This document shows, in pieces, positions 17,019 through 26,617 of a stretch of DNA of 64,000 bases; within the stretch, counting starts at the first letter, position 1, and every line of letters starts with the position of its first letter. The notes beneath the pieces are model-generated. The model did no database searches. It had not been told where the DNA came from and saw only the letters and a program-made list of their open reading frames with translations. Both the position numbers and the translations under genes were made by a program. Source of the stretch: ENR-C587 sp942493235 (GTDB taxonomy: Bacteria > Bacteroidota > Ignavibacteria > Kapaibacteriales > UBA2268); contig OW818676.1 in NCBI GenBank assembly GCA_942493235.1, positions 868,001 through 932,000 of the forward strand, read 5' to 3'.

Positions 17019-18605
17019 TTATTTGATAATAAATTTTTCAGTATATGTATTTCCATTTATTTTAATTGCTATTAGGAATTCTCTGCCATTATTATTAATC
17101 ATATTTATAGGCACTGTTATTATATTTGAATCCAAAATACTTTGACTATTATATATTACTTTGGCATTAATATCATAGATAGTCAGTTGGTAAGCACTAT
17201 TTGTAAATTCTTTTTTATTAATCCTAATATTTAGTTTATTACCAGTAACAGGATTAGGATAAATGCTAATCACAGAATTATTTACTGATTCGTCAACCGA
17301 AGAAGGTATTGCCGAACTTAACATAATAACAAACTCCTCTGAATCAACGAATTTTACTTTTAATATCGCAGATGAAATATCATCAGAATAATAATTTGTA
17401 ACCGGTATAAAATAAATGGAGTTTGCCGGCATAATAGAATCTCCTATTTCAACTTTGAATTTTGCCGCTCCGCTACCCGTTATTTCCGCATAAGCAAGCT
17501 TAGTGCTAATATTTGAAAAGAAATAAGTATTTAAACTGCCTATAAAACTAAATTTAAGAATTGAATCAGCTCTGGCAATGTTTGAATTTTCAGTATATGT
17601 ACCTATCAGATTAAATCTATCAATAAATTCCGGATGGTCAATAAACGGATTTCTTATCATTTGATGCTGTTCAATTCCGGAATTTCTTTCCATTTCGGTT
17701 TGGTCAACGGTGTCCAAACTATTCCATTGATAAAGCTCAGTGTATTGCTTTTCTAAAAAGTCCATTTCTACATTGGATTTATTACCGTATCTCAAAGCGA
17801 AATAGAACATACCGCGGGCTATATCACCTTTGACTTTATCTCTTGGTTCAAATATGGTATCACCTTTGGCATTAGTCCCCTTAGTGCTACCGCTATCAGA
17901 GTATAAAACTAAATCTGTAACATTTCCGAAAGGATAGCTTGCTCTCGCTGAATTAGGTGCTTCATAAGTAGGACGCAAATGGAACAAATCACTTTTTTCG
18001 GGTTCGGTTTTTGCTCCGTAAACTTGAGCCCAAGTATGCTCGGTATTAAAATGAGTTGTGTTTACATCGGGAATAGTAGATGTCTCGAGCTTTCTACCTG
18101 TATAAATGCACTCGACAAATCCGTTGTAATTATCAATACTTCCGAACATTTTCTCCCGAGCCACTTTATAAGTAAATGATACGTATTTTGAATTCATATC
18201 GGCTCTAAGAGCATTGATTAATTGAGTATCTTTTTTATTATATGTTATTAAGTCGTAGCTATCATTATAGTGCGGTTCTGCTTTAATAAAAATTGGGAAA
18301 GAAAAACAGTTATTAAATTTATCTATTACATTTATAAAAGCATATCCGGAAAAATCAAGGTTATTAATAGGGTTTAATTCAAAACCAAGCGATAATGTTT
18401 CTCCGACATCATAAGCAACTGCTTTTAAATTATTGCTCAATTTAACTGATACAATCTTGAAATTATTTGTATCGCTATATTTATTAAATACTAATTTGGG
18501 AGAAGCTCCGATAAAGTAATTACCGAAATTCAATGTATCTATCGGTAAAGAATATAGATTAGTTACCGCTATAAATATAATTAAAGCACTATAAAACAAT
18601 TTCAT
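17019..18605 (-). CDS. Secreted endonuclease I with T9SS sorting domain
   Basis: This 528-residue exported protein starts with a signal peptide (MKLFYSALIIFIAVTNLYS). A beta-rich N-terminal domain of about 110 residues precedes a nuclease domain of the EndA/NucM endonuclease I family (residues about 125-335). Recognisable motifs are NTEHTWAQ (H190), DLFHLRPT, NSARASYPFGN and GDIARGMFYFALRY. These form the beta-beta-alpha metal site that cuts DNA or RNA non-specifically. The last 80 residues, from SIYPNPVTGNKLNI to the end, fit a type IX secretion C-terminal sorting domain, so the enzyme is probably delivered to the cell surface or medium. Scavenging of extracellular nucleic acid is the likely role. 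Confidence 0.9.
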   Translation of the reverse strand: MKLFYSALIIFIAVTNLYSLPIDTLNFGNYFIGASPKLVFNKYSDTNNFKIVSVKLSNNLKAVAYDVGETLSLGFELNPINNLDFSGYAFINVIDKFNNCFSFPIFIKAEPHYNDSYDLITYNKKDTQLINALRADMNSKYVSFTYKVAREKMFGSIDNYNGFVECIYTGRKLETSTIPDVNTTHFNTEHTWAQVYGAKTEPEKSDLFHLRPTYEAPNSARASYPFGNVTDLVLYSDSGSTKGTNAKGDTIFEPRDKVKGDIARGMFYFALRYGNKSNVEMDFLEKQYTELYQWNSLDTVDQTEMERNSGIEQHQMIRNPFIDHPEFIDRFNLIGTYTENSNIARADSILKFSFIGSLNTYFFSNISTKLAYAEITGSGAAKFKVEIGDSIMPANSIYFIPVTNYYSDDISSAILKVKFVDSEEFVIMLSSAIPSSVDESVNNSVISIYPNPVTGNKLNIRINKKEFTNSAYQLTIYDINAKVIYNSQSILDSNIITVPINMINNNGREFLIAIKINGNTYTEKFIIK

Positions 18606-18662
18606 TTGCTACCCCAATAACATATTATTTTATTTGATTATATGTAAAAACTAAATATTCAG

Positions 18663-19832
18663 CTATCTTAAATTTTTAAAACCGTGCTCAATTTCGTCTG
18701 CAACTCGAGCCAAGACTTCTTCGAAATTGCCGAGACCGTCAATCTTTGTTACACCATGCAATTGATTATATTTCTCAATTACAGGTACTGTCTTTGTCTC
18801 ATGCTCCTGAAGCCTCTGCACAATTTTCGCCGTACTTGTATCGTAAGGCATACATCTATCGGTTTTACTTCTTTCGTCAAGACGTTTAATAAGCTCAAGC
18901 ATTGGAACTTCAATTTCTATTATTTTTGATATAGAAGAGCCATATTTTTTGAGTAGCCCGTCCAATATATAAGACTGCACTAAAGTACGAGGAAATCCTT
19001 TAAAAATAAATCCCTTTATATCTTTGCTATCTTCGAGCTTTTTCTCAATCAATTGCACAACTATTTCGTCAGGTACTAACTGCCCATTTTCATATAAATT
19101 TTTTATTTTCTTGCCGGTCTCACTATTAGATTTAATTTCTTTGTCGAGCATTGAGCCGGTAGCTACATACTCCAAACCGTATTTTTTTGCAATAGCAATA
19201 CCGAGCGAACCTCTGCCGGAACCCGGAAAACCAAATAACACTATATTGAGAAGGCTTTTACTCAATTCGACTTTGATAATATCGGTAATTTGAATATTTA
19301 CTTGATCGATGGTTTGAGTGCCTATCACTTCTTTGTAAATGCCTTTGTCTTTATAGAAATTCAGAACAGGCAAAGTCTTTTCATAATATTCTTTAAGTCG
19401 ATTTCTAATTACTACTTCGTTATCGTCGGAACGACCGGAAGTCTTACCACGATTCAGTAGTCTGGTTACAGATTCTTCTTCCGGAACATTTAAGCTGATA
19501 AGGCAGTTAAGCGAAGTATTTAATTTCAACATTAACCCTTCGAGAATATAAGCCTGAATATAAGTTCTCGGGAAACCGTCAAATAGAAACCCGTTAGAAT
19601 CGGGATTATCTGTAATAGTCTTTTCGATGATTTGAACAATAATCTCGTCAGAGACTAAACCACCGGTAGAGATTATGGACTGAGCTTCTAATCCTAATTT
19701 GGTTTTATTTGCGATTTCTTTACGGAGAAGGTCGCCGGTCGATATGTAAAATAAATTATACTTATCGATTAACTGTTCGCTCTGGGTGCCTTTGCCGGCT
19801 CCCGGAGGTCCGAATAGGGCAATATTCAGCAT
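18663..19832 (-). CDS. adk: Tandem adenylate kinase with a degenerate second domain
   Basis: The 389-residue protein contains two complete adenylate-kinase-like domains head to tail. Domain 1 (residues 1-192) has an intact P-loop GPPGAGKGT (K14), STGDLLR, and FDGFPRT (residues 84-90), with a short LID, and should convert AMP and ATP to two ADP. Domain 2 (about 193-389) keeps the fold markers (ATGSMLDKEI, GFPRT, QSYILDGLL). However, its P-loop reads GFPGSGRGS, so the invariant Lys is Arg (R207) and the final Thr is Ser, and the Asp before GFPR is Lys (K278). It also lost Arg/Asp residues of the LID. Domain 2 is therefore probably non-catalytic and structural or regulatory. A single frame runs through both, so this is a fusion and not two genes. 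Confidence 0.93.
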   Translation of the reverse strand: MLNIALFGPPGAGKGTQSEQLIDKYNLFYISTGDLLRKEIANKTKLGLEAQSIISTGGLVSDEIIVQIIEKTITDNPDSNGFLFDGFPRTYIQAYILEGLMLKLNTSLNCLISLNVPEEESVTRLLNRGKTSGRSDDNEVVIRNRLKEYYEKTLPVLNFYKDKGIYKEVIGTQTIDQVNIQITDIIKVELSKSLLNIVLFGFPGSGRGSLGIAIAKKYGLEYVATGSMLDKEIKSNSETGKKIKNLYENGQLVPDEIVVQLIEKKLEDSKDIKGFIFKGFPRTLVQSYILDGLLKKYGSSISKIIEIEVPMLELIKRLDERSKTDRCMPYDTSTAKIVQRLQEHETKTVPVIEKYNQLHGVTKIDGLGNFEEVLARVADEIEHGFKNLR

Positions 19833-20118
19833 AATAATCTCCTGCTATTAAAACAATACGTATTTTATTTTCAATTCTTTATATAAACAATATAATTTTT
19901 GTTCAATTAGAATGCCAACTATATTAAATGCTTACAGACAAGAGCTAAACAGGCTTTGTAAATACTCTAATTAACTCATTTTACGCTTATCAACCATAGG
20001 GTTAAAAAGTACTTATTCTATGATCCCATCTTAGGTAAATTGCAAATTTCGCATTTTTACACGCCTTTAAAGCATTAGGCTGATAGCAAAAATAATATTT
20101 CAAATAGGAAATGATATT
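19833..20118. other. Intergenic stretch with decayed repeat
   Basis: No gene is visible. Around 19955-20010 the words gctttgtaaatactct and gcttatcaaccatagggtt resemble the repeat families seen elsewhere, without an intact palindrome. Confidence 0.4.
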
Positions 20119-20640
20119 TTACTTCGTACTTAATAAATTTTCAATTTTTTTAACTAAACCGTCGAATTGTTCCTGAACAAATAAGCGAGTAAGGTAAACA
20201 ATTTTTCCATCTTTATCAATTAAAACATTGCGCGTAACTCCGGCATCTTTCTCTGCATAAAGCTCGAATATTGTTCCGTCTCTATCATAAATCACAGGAT
20301 AAGTAATTCTCGAAGCTTTGATTAATTTGTTTATTAAAGAAATGTCTTCTTTGAAATCAACAGCCACCAGCACGAAATTCGTATCATTTTTATATTTTTG
20401 CCAAATTTCTTTTTCTATATGAGGCATTTCTTTTATGCATACCGGACACCAGCTTGCGGTAAATTGTAGCATAATTACTTTGCCTTTCAATTCATTTAAT
20501 TGGACAGTATTACCTTTTACATAGCTCATAGTGAAATTCGGAGCGACATCCCCTACTTTTACCTTATGCTGAGGATTGTTAGTCGGCTGAGCGATTAAAA
20601 GCATAGGTAATAGACAAAGTAATAATAAGTATCTTTTCAT
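20119..20640 (-). CDS. TlpA/ResA-like thioredoxin-fold protein
   Basis: The 173-residue exported protein has a signal peptide (MKRYLLLLCLLPMLLIAQ). It is followed by an AhpC/TSA-Redoxin type fold with GDVAPNFTMSYVKG, LKGKVIMLQFTASWC and the redox motif CPVC (C65, C68). The remainder (YDRDGTIFELYAEKDAG, LIDKDGKIVYLTR) is standard for periplasmic TlpA/ResA proteins. These reduce disulfides, for instance during cytochrome c maturation. No cytochrome biogenesis gene is adjacent, so the client is unknown. Confidence 0.88.
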   Translation of the reverse strand: MKRYLLLLCLLPMLLIAQPTNNPQHKVKVGDVAPNFTMSYVKGNTVQLNELKGKVIMLQFTASWCPVCIKEMPHIEKEIWQKYKNDTNFVLVAVDFKEDISLINKLIKASRITYPVIYDRDGTIFELYAEKDAGVTRNVLIDKDGKIVYLTRLFVQEQFDGLVKKIENLLSTK

Positions 20641-20777
20641 TTTTAAATTCTAACAAATTGAATGATTTACCAAAATCATTAGACGCATAATAATAATAAT
20701 TGTTATAAGAGCGTTGCAAAACTCAATGATTTCTGTTGAACTATTATTATAAATGTTTAGAAGTATTTGTATTTATA

Positions 20778-21050
20778 CGCTTCAGAGGCTGTGTAAAAAC
20801 TTAAAGCTATTGATTATTTTATATCCCTCCTAATCAACCCCACGCTTTAGCGTGGGGAAACTGGCACAGTGAGAAATTATAAATAGCAATCAAAAGGAAA
20901 AAGTAACAAATTATATAATTTTCATAACCAAAAAGCCATATCAATTCATTCCGTCCCCACGCTGAAGCGTGGGGTTGAATGGAATGGGGAGATAAAAATA
21001 ATACAAAAGATTATAGTATTTAGACAGCCTCTGAAGTGTGTGGTTGAATG
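20778..21050. repeat. Three REP-like repeats upstream of ppk1
   Basis: Two near-identical 20-nt palindromes occur with the same 7-bp stem (ccccacg / cgtgggg) but different six-base centres: ctttag at 20838-20857 and ctgaag at 20955-20974. The second is followed by the ttgaatgga tail. A third, decayed copy (cagcctctgaagtgtg) lies near 21031. Flanks share cagaggctgtgtaaaaac. The gap 20641-21272 holds nothing else I can support. Confidence 0.75.
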
Positions 21051-21272
21051 TAGGAGTTCAGTCTTATGCAATATCTTATATAATATTACACTTGTAATAA
21101 GGAATTTATCATTAATTGGTGGCTTAAATTATGTGAATGGCAAGAAGTTATATGTCCTATTTCAATCGAAAATGTTATAATTTGCTCGGTACATATACGT
21201 TTAATGTGATAGGGGTGTTTTGGCACTTTTTTTGATTCGATTATTTTGAATATTAATAAATAGAGAATTGCA

Positions 21273-23393
21273 ATGAGGAAAAATGTTATAAACATAGAAA
21301 ATCCCGACAATTATTTTAATCGCGAATTAAGTTTGATTGAATTTAATAGTCGGGTACTTGACGAAGCCGAAGACAGTAAGCATCCTTTGCTGGAAAGACT
21401 AAAGTTTATAACAATTCTCAGCTCAAATTTAGATGAGTTTTTTATGATTCGTATAGCCGGGTTAAAAAGACAGATAGCAGCCGGCTTTATAGAAAAAACA
21501 TCTGACGGAATGACAGCTCAGCAACAATTAGATGTAGCACTGAAGAGATTAAGCGAAATATACAACAGACAAGAGCATATTTTAATGCAAGAAATATTGC
21601 CGGCACTCGAGCGAGAAGGTGTATATCTGCATAGATATGAAGAATTATTTGATTCCGAAATTAAATTCCTCAAAAATTATTTTTGTGATTCGGTATTACC
21701 AATACTTACTCCGATGACTTTAGACCCGGCTCATCCGTTTCCGAGAATTATTAACCGTTCACTAAATGTAGCATTTGTACTAACAAATCCGGAAAAATCA
21801 GATGAAGATAAGCGTATAGCATTTTTGCAGATACCGCTTTTTCTACCTCGCTTGATTAGAATTGAACGTAATGACGGTTACCATTTTGTTCTTTTAGACC
21901 AAATAATAAAAGAAAATGCTGAAATCTTATTTCCCGGATTAATTATAGAAGCGAGAAACAATTTCAGGGTTACTCGTGATGCAGATATTGAAATTGCAGA
22001 AGATGAAGCTGAAGATTTAATGAGTGAAATTGCAGAGCAGATTAAACACCGTAAGTGGGGAACTGCACCGGTTAAGCTTGAAGTAAGTGAGAAAATGCCA
22101 AAATTCCTTGTAGAGTACCTAATGGAAACATTAGAGCTTGAACCGGGTGATGTATTTACTCATAATAGACCATTTAATCTTGGTGATTTGATGGGGCTAC
22201 TAAAATTGGATATCCCTCACCTAAAAGATACTCCGTTTATGACCAGACCATTAGCTGAATTTATAGTTGATGAAGGCAATATATTTGATGTGATTCGTAA
22301 AAAAGATTATATAGTTCATCATCCTTATGATTCATTTACTAATAACGTTCTGAAATTTATAAATACCGCTGTTTCTGATGATGATGTCTTGGCTATAAAA
22401 ATTACGCTTTACAGAGTGGGTATGAATTCTCCAATTGTAGAAGCATTGAAAAAAGCTGTTGCCAAAGGCAAAGAAGTTACTGCTTTTGTCGAATTAAAAG
22501 CTCGATTTGATGAAGAGAATAATATTCTCTGGGCAAAAGAATTAGAAAATGTCGGAGTTCACGTAGTTTACGGCGTACTTGGCTTAAAGACTCATTGCAA
22601 AATTACAATGGTAGTTCGTAAAGAAGGTAATAAACTAAGAACATATTTGCATCTAAGTACCGGCAATTATAATCATATTACTTCGAGGATATATACAGAT
22701 ATTGGTCTATTTACCGCAAATGAGGAATTTGCAAGCGACGCAATTAATTTATTTAATTATCTGACAGGATACTCAAACCATAAAGCATGGAATAAATTTA
22801 TAGTTGCTCCGACCACACTTAGGCAGAGTATAATTAGATTAATAGAACGCGAAGCTGAAAGTCATTCGGCAAATAATCCCGGCGAAATAATTGTTAAGAT
22901 GAACGCATTGGCACACGAAGAAGTGATAACTGCTCTCTACAAAGCATCACAGAAGGGTGTGAAAATTAAACTCTTTATTCGTGGTGTCTGCTGCCTGAGA
23001 CCCGGCATAAAAGGATTAAGCGAGAATATTGAAGTAAAAAGTATTATCGGGAGATTTTTGGAACATAGCAGGATAATATATTTCCGTAATAGTGGTAATC
23101 CTGAATACTATCTGACCAGTGCCGACTGGATGACACGTAATCTTCACAAAAGGGTGGAGCTGATGTATCCGATATTTGAACCTACAATACAGAAAGAATT
23201 AAAGAATATTTTTGATTTGTATGATAAAGATAACAAAAAATCTTGGATACTTCAGAGCGACGGTACTTATGTACGCCCGGAATTGAAAGAGGGAGAAAAA
23301 GAATTCAGTATTCAGCAATTCCTGCTTGATGATACCCAAGATAAAATTTCCAAAATGCGAAAAGCTTCTCCTCATCTGAAGCTGAGTTTTTAA
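21273..23393 (+). CDS. ppk1: Polyphosphate kinase 1
   Basis: Ppk1 reversibly polymerises the gamma-phosphate of ATP into inorganic polyphosphate at the inner membrane. The protein has 706 residues, the normal length. It begins with the family N-terminus NRELSLIEFNSRVLDEAED, and STLDEFF appears as SSNLDEFFMIRIAG. The autophosphorylated His is in LGLKTHCKIT (H441) and the second catalytic His is in FLEHSRIIYF (H598). Conserved SADWMTRNLHKRVELMYPI is also present. No exopolyphosphatase gene is adjacent. The ATG at 21273 is the natural start. The upstream region is full of repeats and I can assign no promoter. Confidence 0.97.
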   Translation: MRKNVINIENPDNYFNRELSLIEFNSRVLDEAEDSKHPLLERLKFITILSSNLDEFFMIRIAGLKRQIAAGFIEKTSDGMTAQQQLDVALKRLSEIYNRQEHILMQEILPALEREGVYLHRYEELFDSEIKFLKNYFCDSVLPILTPMTLDPAHPFPRIINRSLNVAFVLTNPEKSDEDKRIAFLQIPLFLPRLIRIERNDGYHFVLLDQIIKENAEILFPGLIIEARNNFRVTRDADIEIAEDEAEDLMSEIAEQIKHRKWGTAPVKLEVSEKMPKFLVEYLMETLELEPGDVFTHNRPFNLGDLMGLLKLDIPHLKDTPFMTRPLAEFIVDEGNIFDVIRKKDYIVHHPYDSFTNNVLKFINTAVSDDDVLAIKITLYRVGMNSPIVEALKKAVAKGKEVTAFVELKARFDEENNILWAKELENVGVHVVYGVLGLKTHCKITMVVRKEGNKLRTYLHLSTGNYNHITSRIYTDIGLFTANEEFASDAINLFNYLTGYSNHKAWNKFIVAPTTLRQSIIRLIEREAESHSANNPGEIIVKMNALAHEEVITALYKASQKGVKIKLFIRGVCCLRPGIKGLSENIEVKSIIGRFLEHSRIIYFRNSGNPEYYLTSADWMTRNLHKRVELMYPIFEPTIQKELKNIFDLYDKDNKKSWILQSDGTYVRPELKEGEKEFSIQQFLLDDTQDKISKMRKASPHLKLSF

Positions 23394-23593
23394 TTTTTAG
23401 AAGATAAGATTAATCGGCAATTAAATTGAAAATGGTATAAGCCATTGTATCCCAATATTTAAAGCACTGAGTTGAATGGAGGAGAAAAATTGAAAATTGC
23501 CACAATTTGCATTAGTCTTAGGTTTTGCATAATTACTTTATCCGGTGCTTATATACGGGATAAGAATTTACGAATTCGTATTGTTTCTAAAAA

Positions 23594-25549
23594 TTACAAC
23601 TTGTCGAAATCTAATTTGTATGATATTCCAAAATAGAACTCTCTGCCCGGTTGAGGAACATTACTAATATCAAAATATCGAGTATTAGTTATATTTTTTG
23701 CATTTATATAGAAATTAAATCCTTGGTAAATCTTAGATAATTTAATATCAAAAAATACATTTGGCTGGAATTTTTGTTTGTTATTTGACGGATATTCAAT
23801 AAACGAACCGGCTCTGTCTTCGAGAGATAAAGCCCAAAATACTTTTAAATCGTCGCCAAAATCCTGAGCTATAGAAAAATTTAATTTATGTTTTAAATAG
23901 TCGAGTATATAGGCAGAGATAAACTCAGTTTGGATTGATTTACTATTCATATCCATAACAGAATAAGAAACTGAAATATATTTTAGCAATTCGCTGCCTA
24001 AAATATGATTAGTATTAATTGTAAAATTAAGCTCTAAACCATAAGAATTAACTTTAGTTAGGTTCATTGCGTTCCAAATATCCTGACCGGGCTTTTTAAT
24101 CCAATCAATCATATTAGAGCCATTGCGATAAAAAGCTGAAATATTAGAGCTGAATTCATTATCAAAATTCATTTTTAAACCTATTTCATAATTATCGGCT
24201 GTCTCCGGCTTTAAATCAATATTGCCCTTATTAGTCGCACTTGAATAAAACAAATCTGTAAATGTAGGAAATCGCAGTGATCTGTTATAAGATGCGAAGA
24301 CAGTTAAATTGTCGTTAAATAAATAAGCTAAATCAATTCCCGGATATAATGTATTAGAAAATTTATCAGTATAATTATATAATAATCCGCCAGTAAATAT
24401 TAAATCGTCAATATTCAAAATTTGCTCGAAATAAACATTAAGCGAATTTCTGACCGATGATTTAGTAAAATAATTTCCGCTTTCACCGGGTACTTCTATC
24501 GGAGACGGCATTTGCTCGCCCAGTACATTGCTATAAATATGTTCATACCTATATTCGAGACCGATAGAACTACTGCCATCTTCATATATATAATTTACTC
24601 TGTTTTCTGCTGATAATACATCGGTTAAATGATAGTTATGCCCATTATACCATGATGCCCATTGATTTCTAAAAAGCTCGAATCTATCTTGATGCCTTCT
24701 ATAACTGAAAGTATGCAAATATTGGAATGTCTCGCCAGAAGTAAATTTCAAACTTGTAAAAGTAGTTTTAGTCTTTTCGAATTGTTCAGGATATTTGGCA
24801 GAATAAAAACTATTTGCTCCATAGGCTTTATTGTTATAACCGAAATCAAGATAGAATTTCCCAAAATCAGTTTTTAATGTCAACAAATCGTAAAAATTAT
24901 AAAATTTAAAATCTGTATTATTTATATATCCGTCAGAACTTTCGCGATTGAAACTTAATAGATTTTCAATACCACTGAAGGAATTATTCACTGATAATCC
25001 GATTTTATTATAAGCATAATTGCCGCCATCAATTGAGAACTTAACAGTATTTGAACCGGAAGATGAGGTAATGAAATTCACTGCACCGGAAAACGCATTT
25101 GGACCAAATACACGTGAAGCACCACCACCCAAAATTTCTACTTTTGTAATTGACTCGGGGTCAATCGGCAGATTAAAATTATGATGACCGGTCTGAGGGT
25201 CATTCATTTTAATTCCATTTAACAGAATTAATGTCTGGTCAAAGGTGCCACCTCGAATGCCGATATCGGCTTGACTACCGGCAGACCCACGCCGTCTAAT
25301 ATCAATATTTGAGCTCAATTTTAAAATATCGGTAATATTTTGTACCGGCTTTTCGGAAATTTGCTCTCTACCGATAACTTCAATTTTCCGAGCAGATTCT
25401 GAATAAATAGTCGGATTCTTTGTAGCCGATATAATTATTTCCTTAATTAAAGTAGTATCTTTTGTTATATCTTTAGAGAATAAGTGAATATTCATTACTC
25501 CAAAAAATATCACAGTATAGAGAATAGTTTTAGTACTAAAAAACAACAT
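23594..25549 (-). CDS. TonB-dependent outer-membrane receptor (BtuB/CirA-like)
   Basis: The start is set at 25549 (MLFFSTKTILYTVIFFGVMN), which gives a signal peptide; the longer frame to 25582 adds 11 residues. The product has about 651 residues. After a short linker with TLIKEIIISATKNP comes the plug domain (about residues 35-165) with RKIEVIGREQI, DIGIRGGTFDQTLILLNGI and VEILGGGASRVFGPNAFSGA. A 22-strand barrel follows, ending FYFGISYKLDFDKL. It lacks an N-terminal carboxypeptidase-like domain, unlike the receptor at 59260. No partner transport genes are next to it. The substrate (metal chelate, vitamin or other) is unknown, and I found no cobalamin riboswitch upstream. Confidence 0.92.
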   Translation of the reverse strand: MLFFSTKTILYTVIFFGVMNIHLFSKDITKDTTLIKEIIISATKNPTIYSESARKIEVIGREQISEKPVQNITDILKLSSNIDIRRRGSAGSQADIGIRGGTFDQTLILLNGIKMNDPQTGHHNFNLPIDPESITKVEILGGGASRVFGPNAFSGAVNFITSSSGSNTVKFSIDGGNYAYNKIGLSVNNSFSGIENLLSFNRESSDGYINNTDFKFYNFYDLLTLKTDFGKFYLDFGYNNKAYGANSFYSAKYPEQFEKTKTTFTSLKFTSGETFQYLHTFSYRRHQDRFELFRNQWASWYNGHNYHLTDVLSAENRVNYIYEDGSSSIGLEYRYEHIYSNVLGEQMPSPIEVPGESGNYFTKSSVRNSLNVYFEQILNIDDLIFTGGLLYNYTDKFSNTLYPGIDLAYLFNDNLTVFASYNRSLRFPTFTDLFYSSATNKGNIDLKPETADNYEIGLKMNFDNEFSSNISAFYRNGSNMIDWIKKPGQDIWNAMNLTKVNSYGLELNFTINTNHILGSELLKYISVSYSVMDMNSKSIQTEFISAYILDYLKHKLNFSIAQDFGDDLKVFWALSLEDRAGSFIEYPSNNKQKFQPNVFFDIKLSKIYQGFNFYINAKNITNTRYFDISNVPQPGREFYFGISYKLDFDKL

Positions 25550-25973
25550 TTGCCACAACCAATAAAATTCTAATAAAACCAAAAACTAAACTAATATATT
25601 TATTCAATATAAAACACTTTTATTATTTAAAAAAAAGTAGTATTATGTGAGAGAATATTTGAAGATTTTGATTAGCATCACTTGTATCCAAATTCCAAAT
25701 TGGTGTCTGGTATAGAAAGAAAATCCTCAGACCACATTATCAATATATTATCTTAAGGTACTGGCTTGGAGAGTGTTTGCGTTGGTTTGGTGTCTGTGAA
25801 GTATTATTATTTTTTAAATTGAAGAGGCGGTGTAAAAACATAAGGTTAGTGATTTTACTAAAATTAGAATCCCTAAAAGTGCTTGTTTGAGACTGACTAA
25901 AATTTGTCATTCTGAACAAAGTGAAGAATCCAGATAAAGCTAACTTATTGATAACTCTGGATTCTTCGTTACA

Positions 25974-26309
25974 CTGTTAATGACAACTTTTTTCGAGTGT
26001 TCTTGTAAACGCTATATTTTCAATGCTTTAGTTGATTTGCTGAAGTTTCAAAGTTGTCATTGTATTGTTTTACCAGCCGAGTAGCGGGTGGTCAGTAACT
26101 CAGAATGACGATTTGGCAATATTATTAATTTTAAACTACCTCTGTTAATGACAACTTTTTTCGAGTGTTCTTGTAAACGCTATATTTTCAATGCATTAGT
26201 TGATTTGCTGAAGTTTCAAAGTTGTCATTGTATTGTTTTACCAGCCGAGTAGCGGGTGGTCAGTAACTCAGAATGACGATTTGGCAATATTATTAATTTT
26301 AAACTACCT
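25974..26309. repeat. 168-bp tandem direct duplication
   Basis: Units 25974-26141 and 26142-26309 are identical except for one visible base (gctttag versus gcattag, near 26028 and 26196). Each contains the MITE-like insert and the right end of the hairpin element. The near-identity implies a recent event. Confidence 0.92.
25976..26098. mobile_element. Shortened MITE-like insert (copy 1; copy 2 at 26144-26266)
   Basis: The 123-bp sequence begins gttaatgacaac and ends ggtggtcagtaa, so its ends match those of the 262-bp insert at 13605-13866 read on the opposite strand. It is flanked by CT on both sides, the complement of the AG seen there. The middle is deleted relative to the longer form. No coding capacity. 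Confidence 0.65.
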
Positions 26310-26329
26310 CTTGAATGTAGAGGAATGGA

Positions 26330-26505
26330 CATTTGCAATATTTTGTAATATTTACACAACCTCTAATGCGTGGGGTTGATGTCTGCTTTCCAATTTCTAA
26401 TTCACTCTTCCCAGACACCAGCCACCCGTCACCAGTCACCAGGCACCACTGCCCATTTCCAACTTCTCACTTTACAAACTTTATGAACTTTCAACTTCAC
26501 CGTCA
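26330..26505. repeat. REP-like fragment followed by seven-base-period array
   Basis: A CTGAAG-family fragment (acaacctctaatgcgtgggg) is followed at about 26405-26505 by degenerate heptamers such as caccagt, caccagg, caccact and cacccgt, then ttccaac-type units. There is no gene between 25550 and 26617. Confidence 0.65.
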
Positions 26506-26617
26506 CCATCCCTCAAATTAAAAGCATCAATTATAACAAAAACCGAATATTCATAAAATAATGTGTTATATATTCGTCAAATTATTTATATGTATCATAA
26601 TCAAATCGGAGTTAACT

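Larger units (their letters stand above)
25893..26310. repeat. GAATCC hairpin element carrying a duplicated insert
   Basis: The left arm (gtgaagaatccagataaagc) and the opposite arm (ctggattcttcgttacac) are followed, before the terminal cagaatgacg, by an inserted sequence instead of continuing directly. The insert and the right end of the element are then repeated in tandem. Confidence 0.82.

Noticed and set aside
18663..19832. Two separate adk genes joined by an assembly or sequencing error.
   Set aside because: A single uninterrupted frame links both domains with a short natural linker (ELSKSLLN), and the second domain has diverged at functional sites, which would not happen by misassembly.
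25550..25800. Cobalamin riboswitch upstream of the BtuB-like receptor.
   Set aside because: I could find neither a B12-box-like core nor the expected stem pattern on the minus strand.
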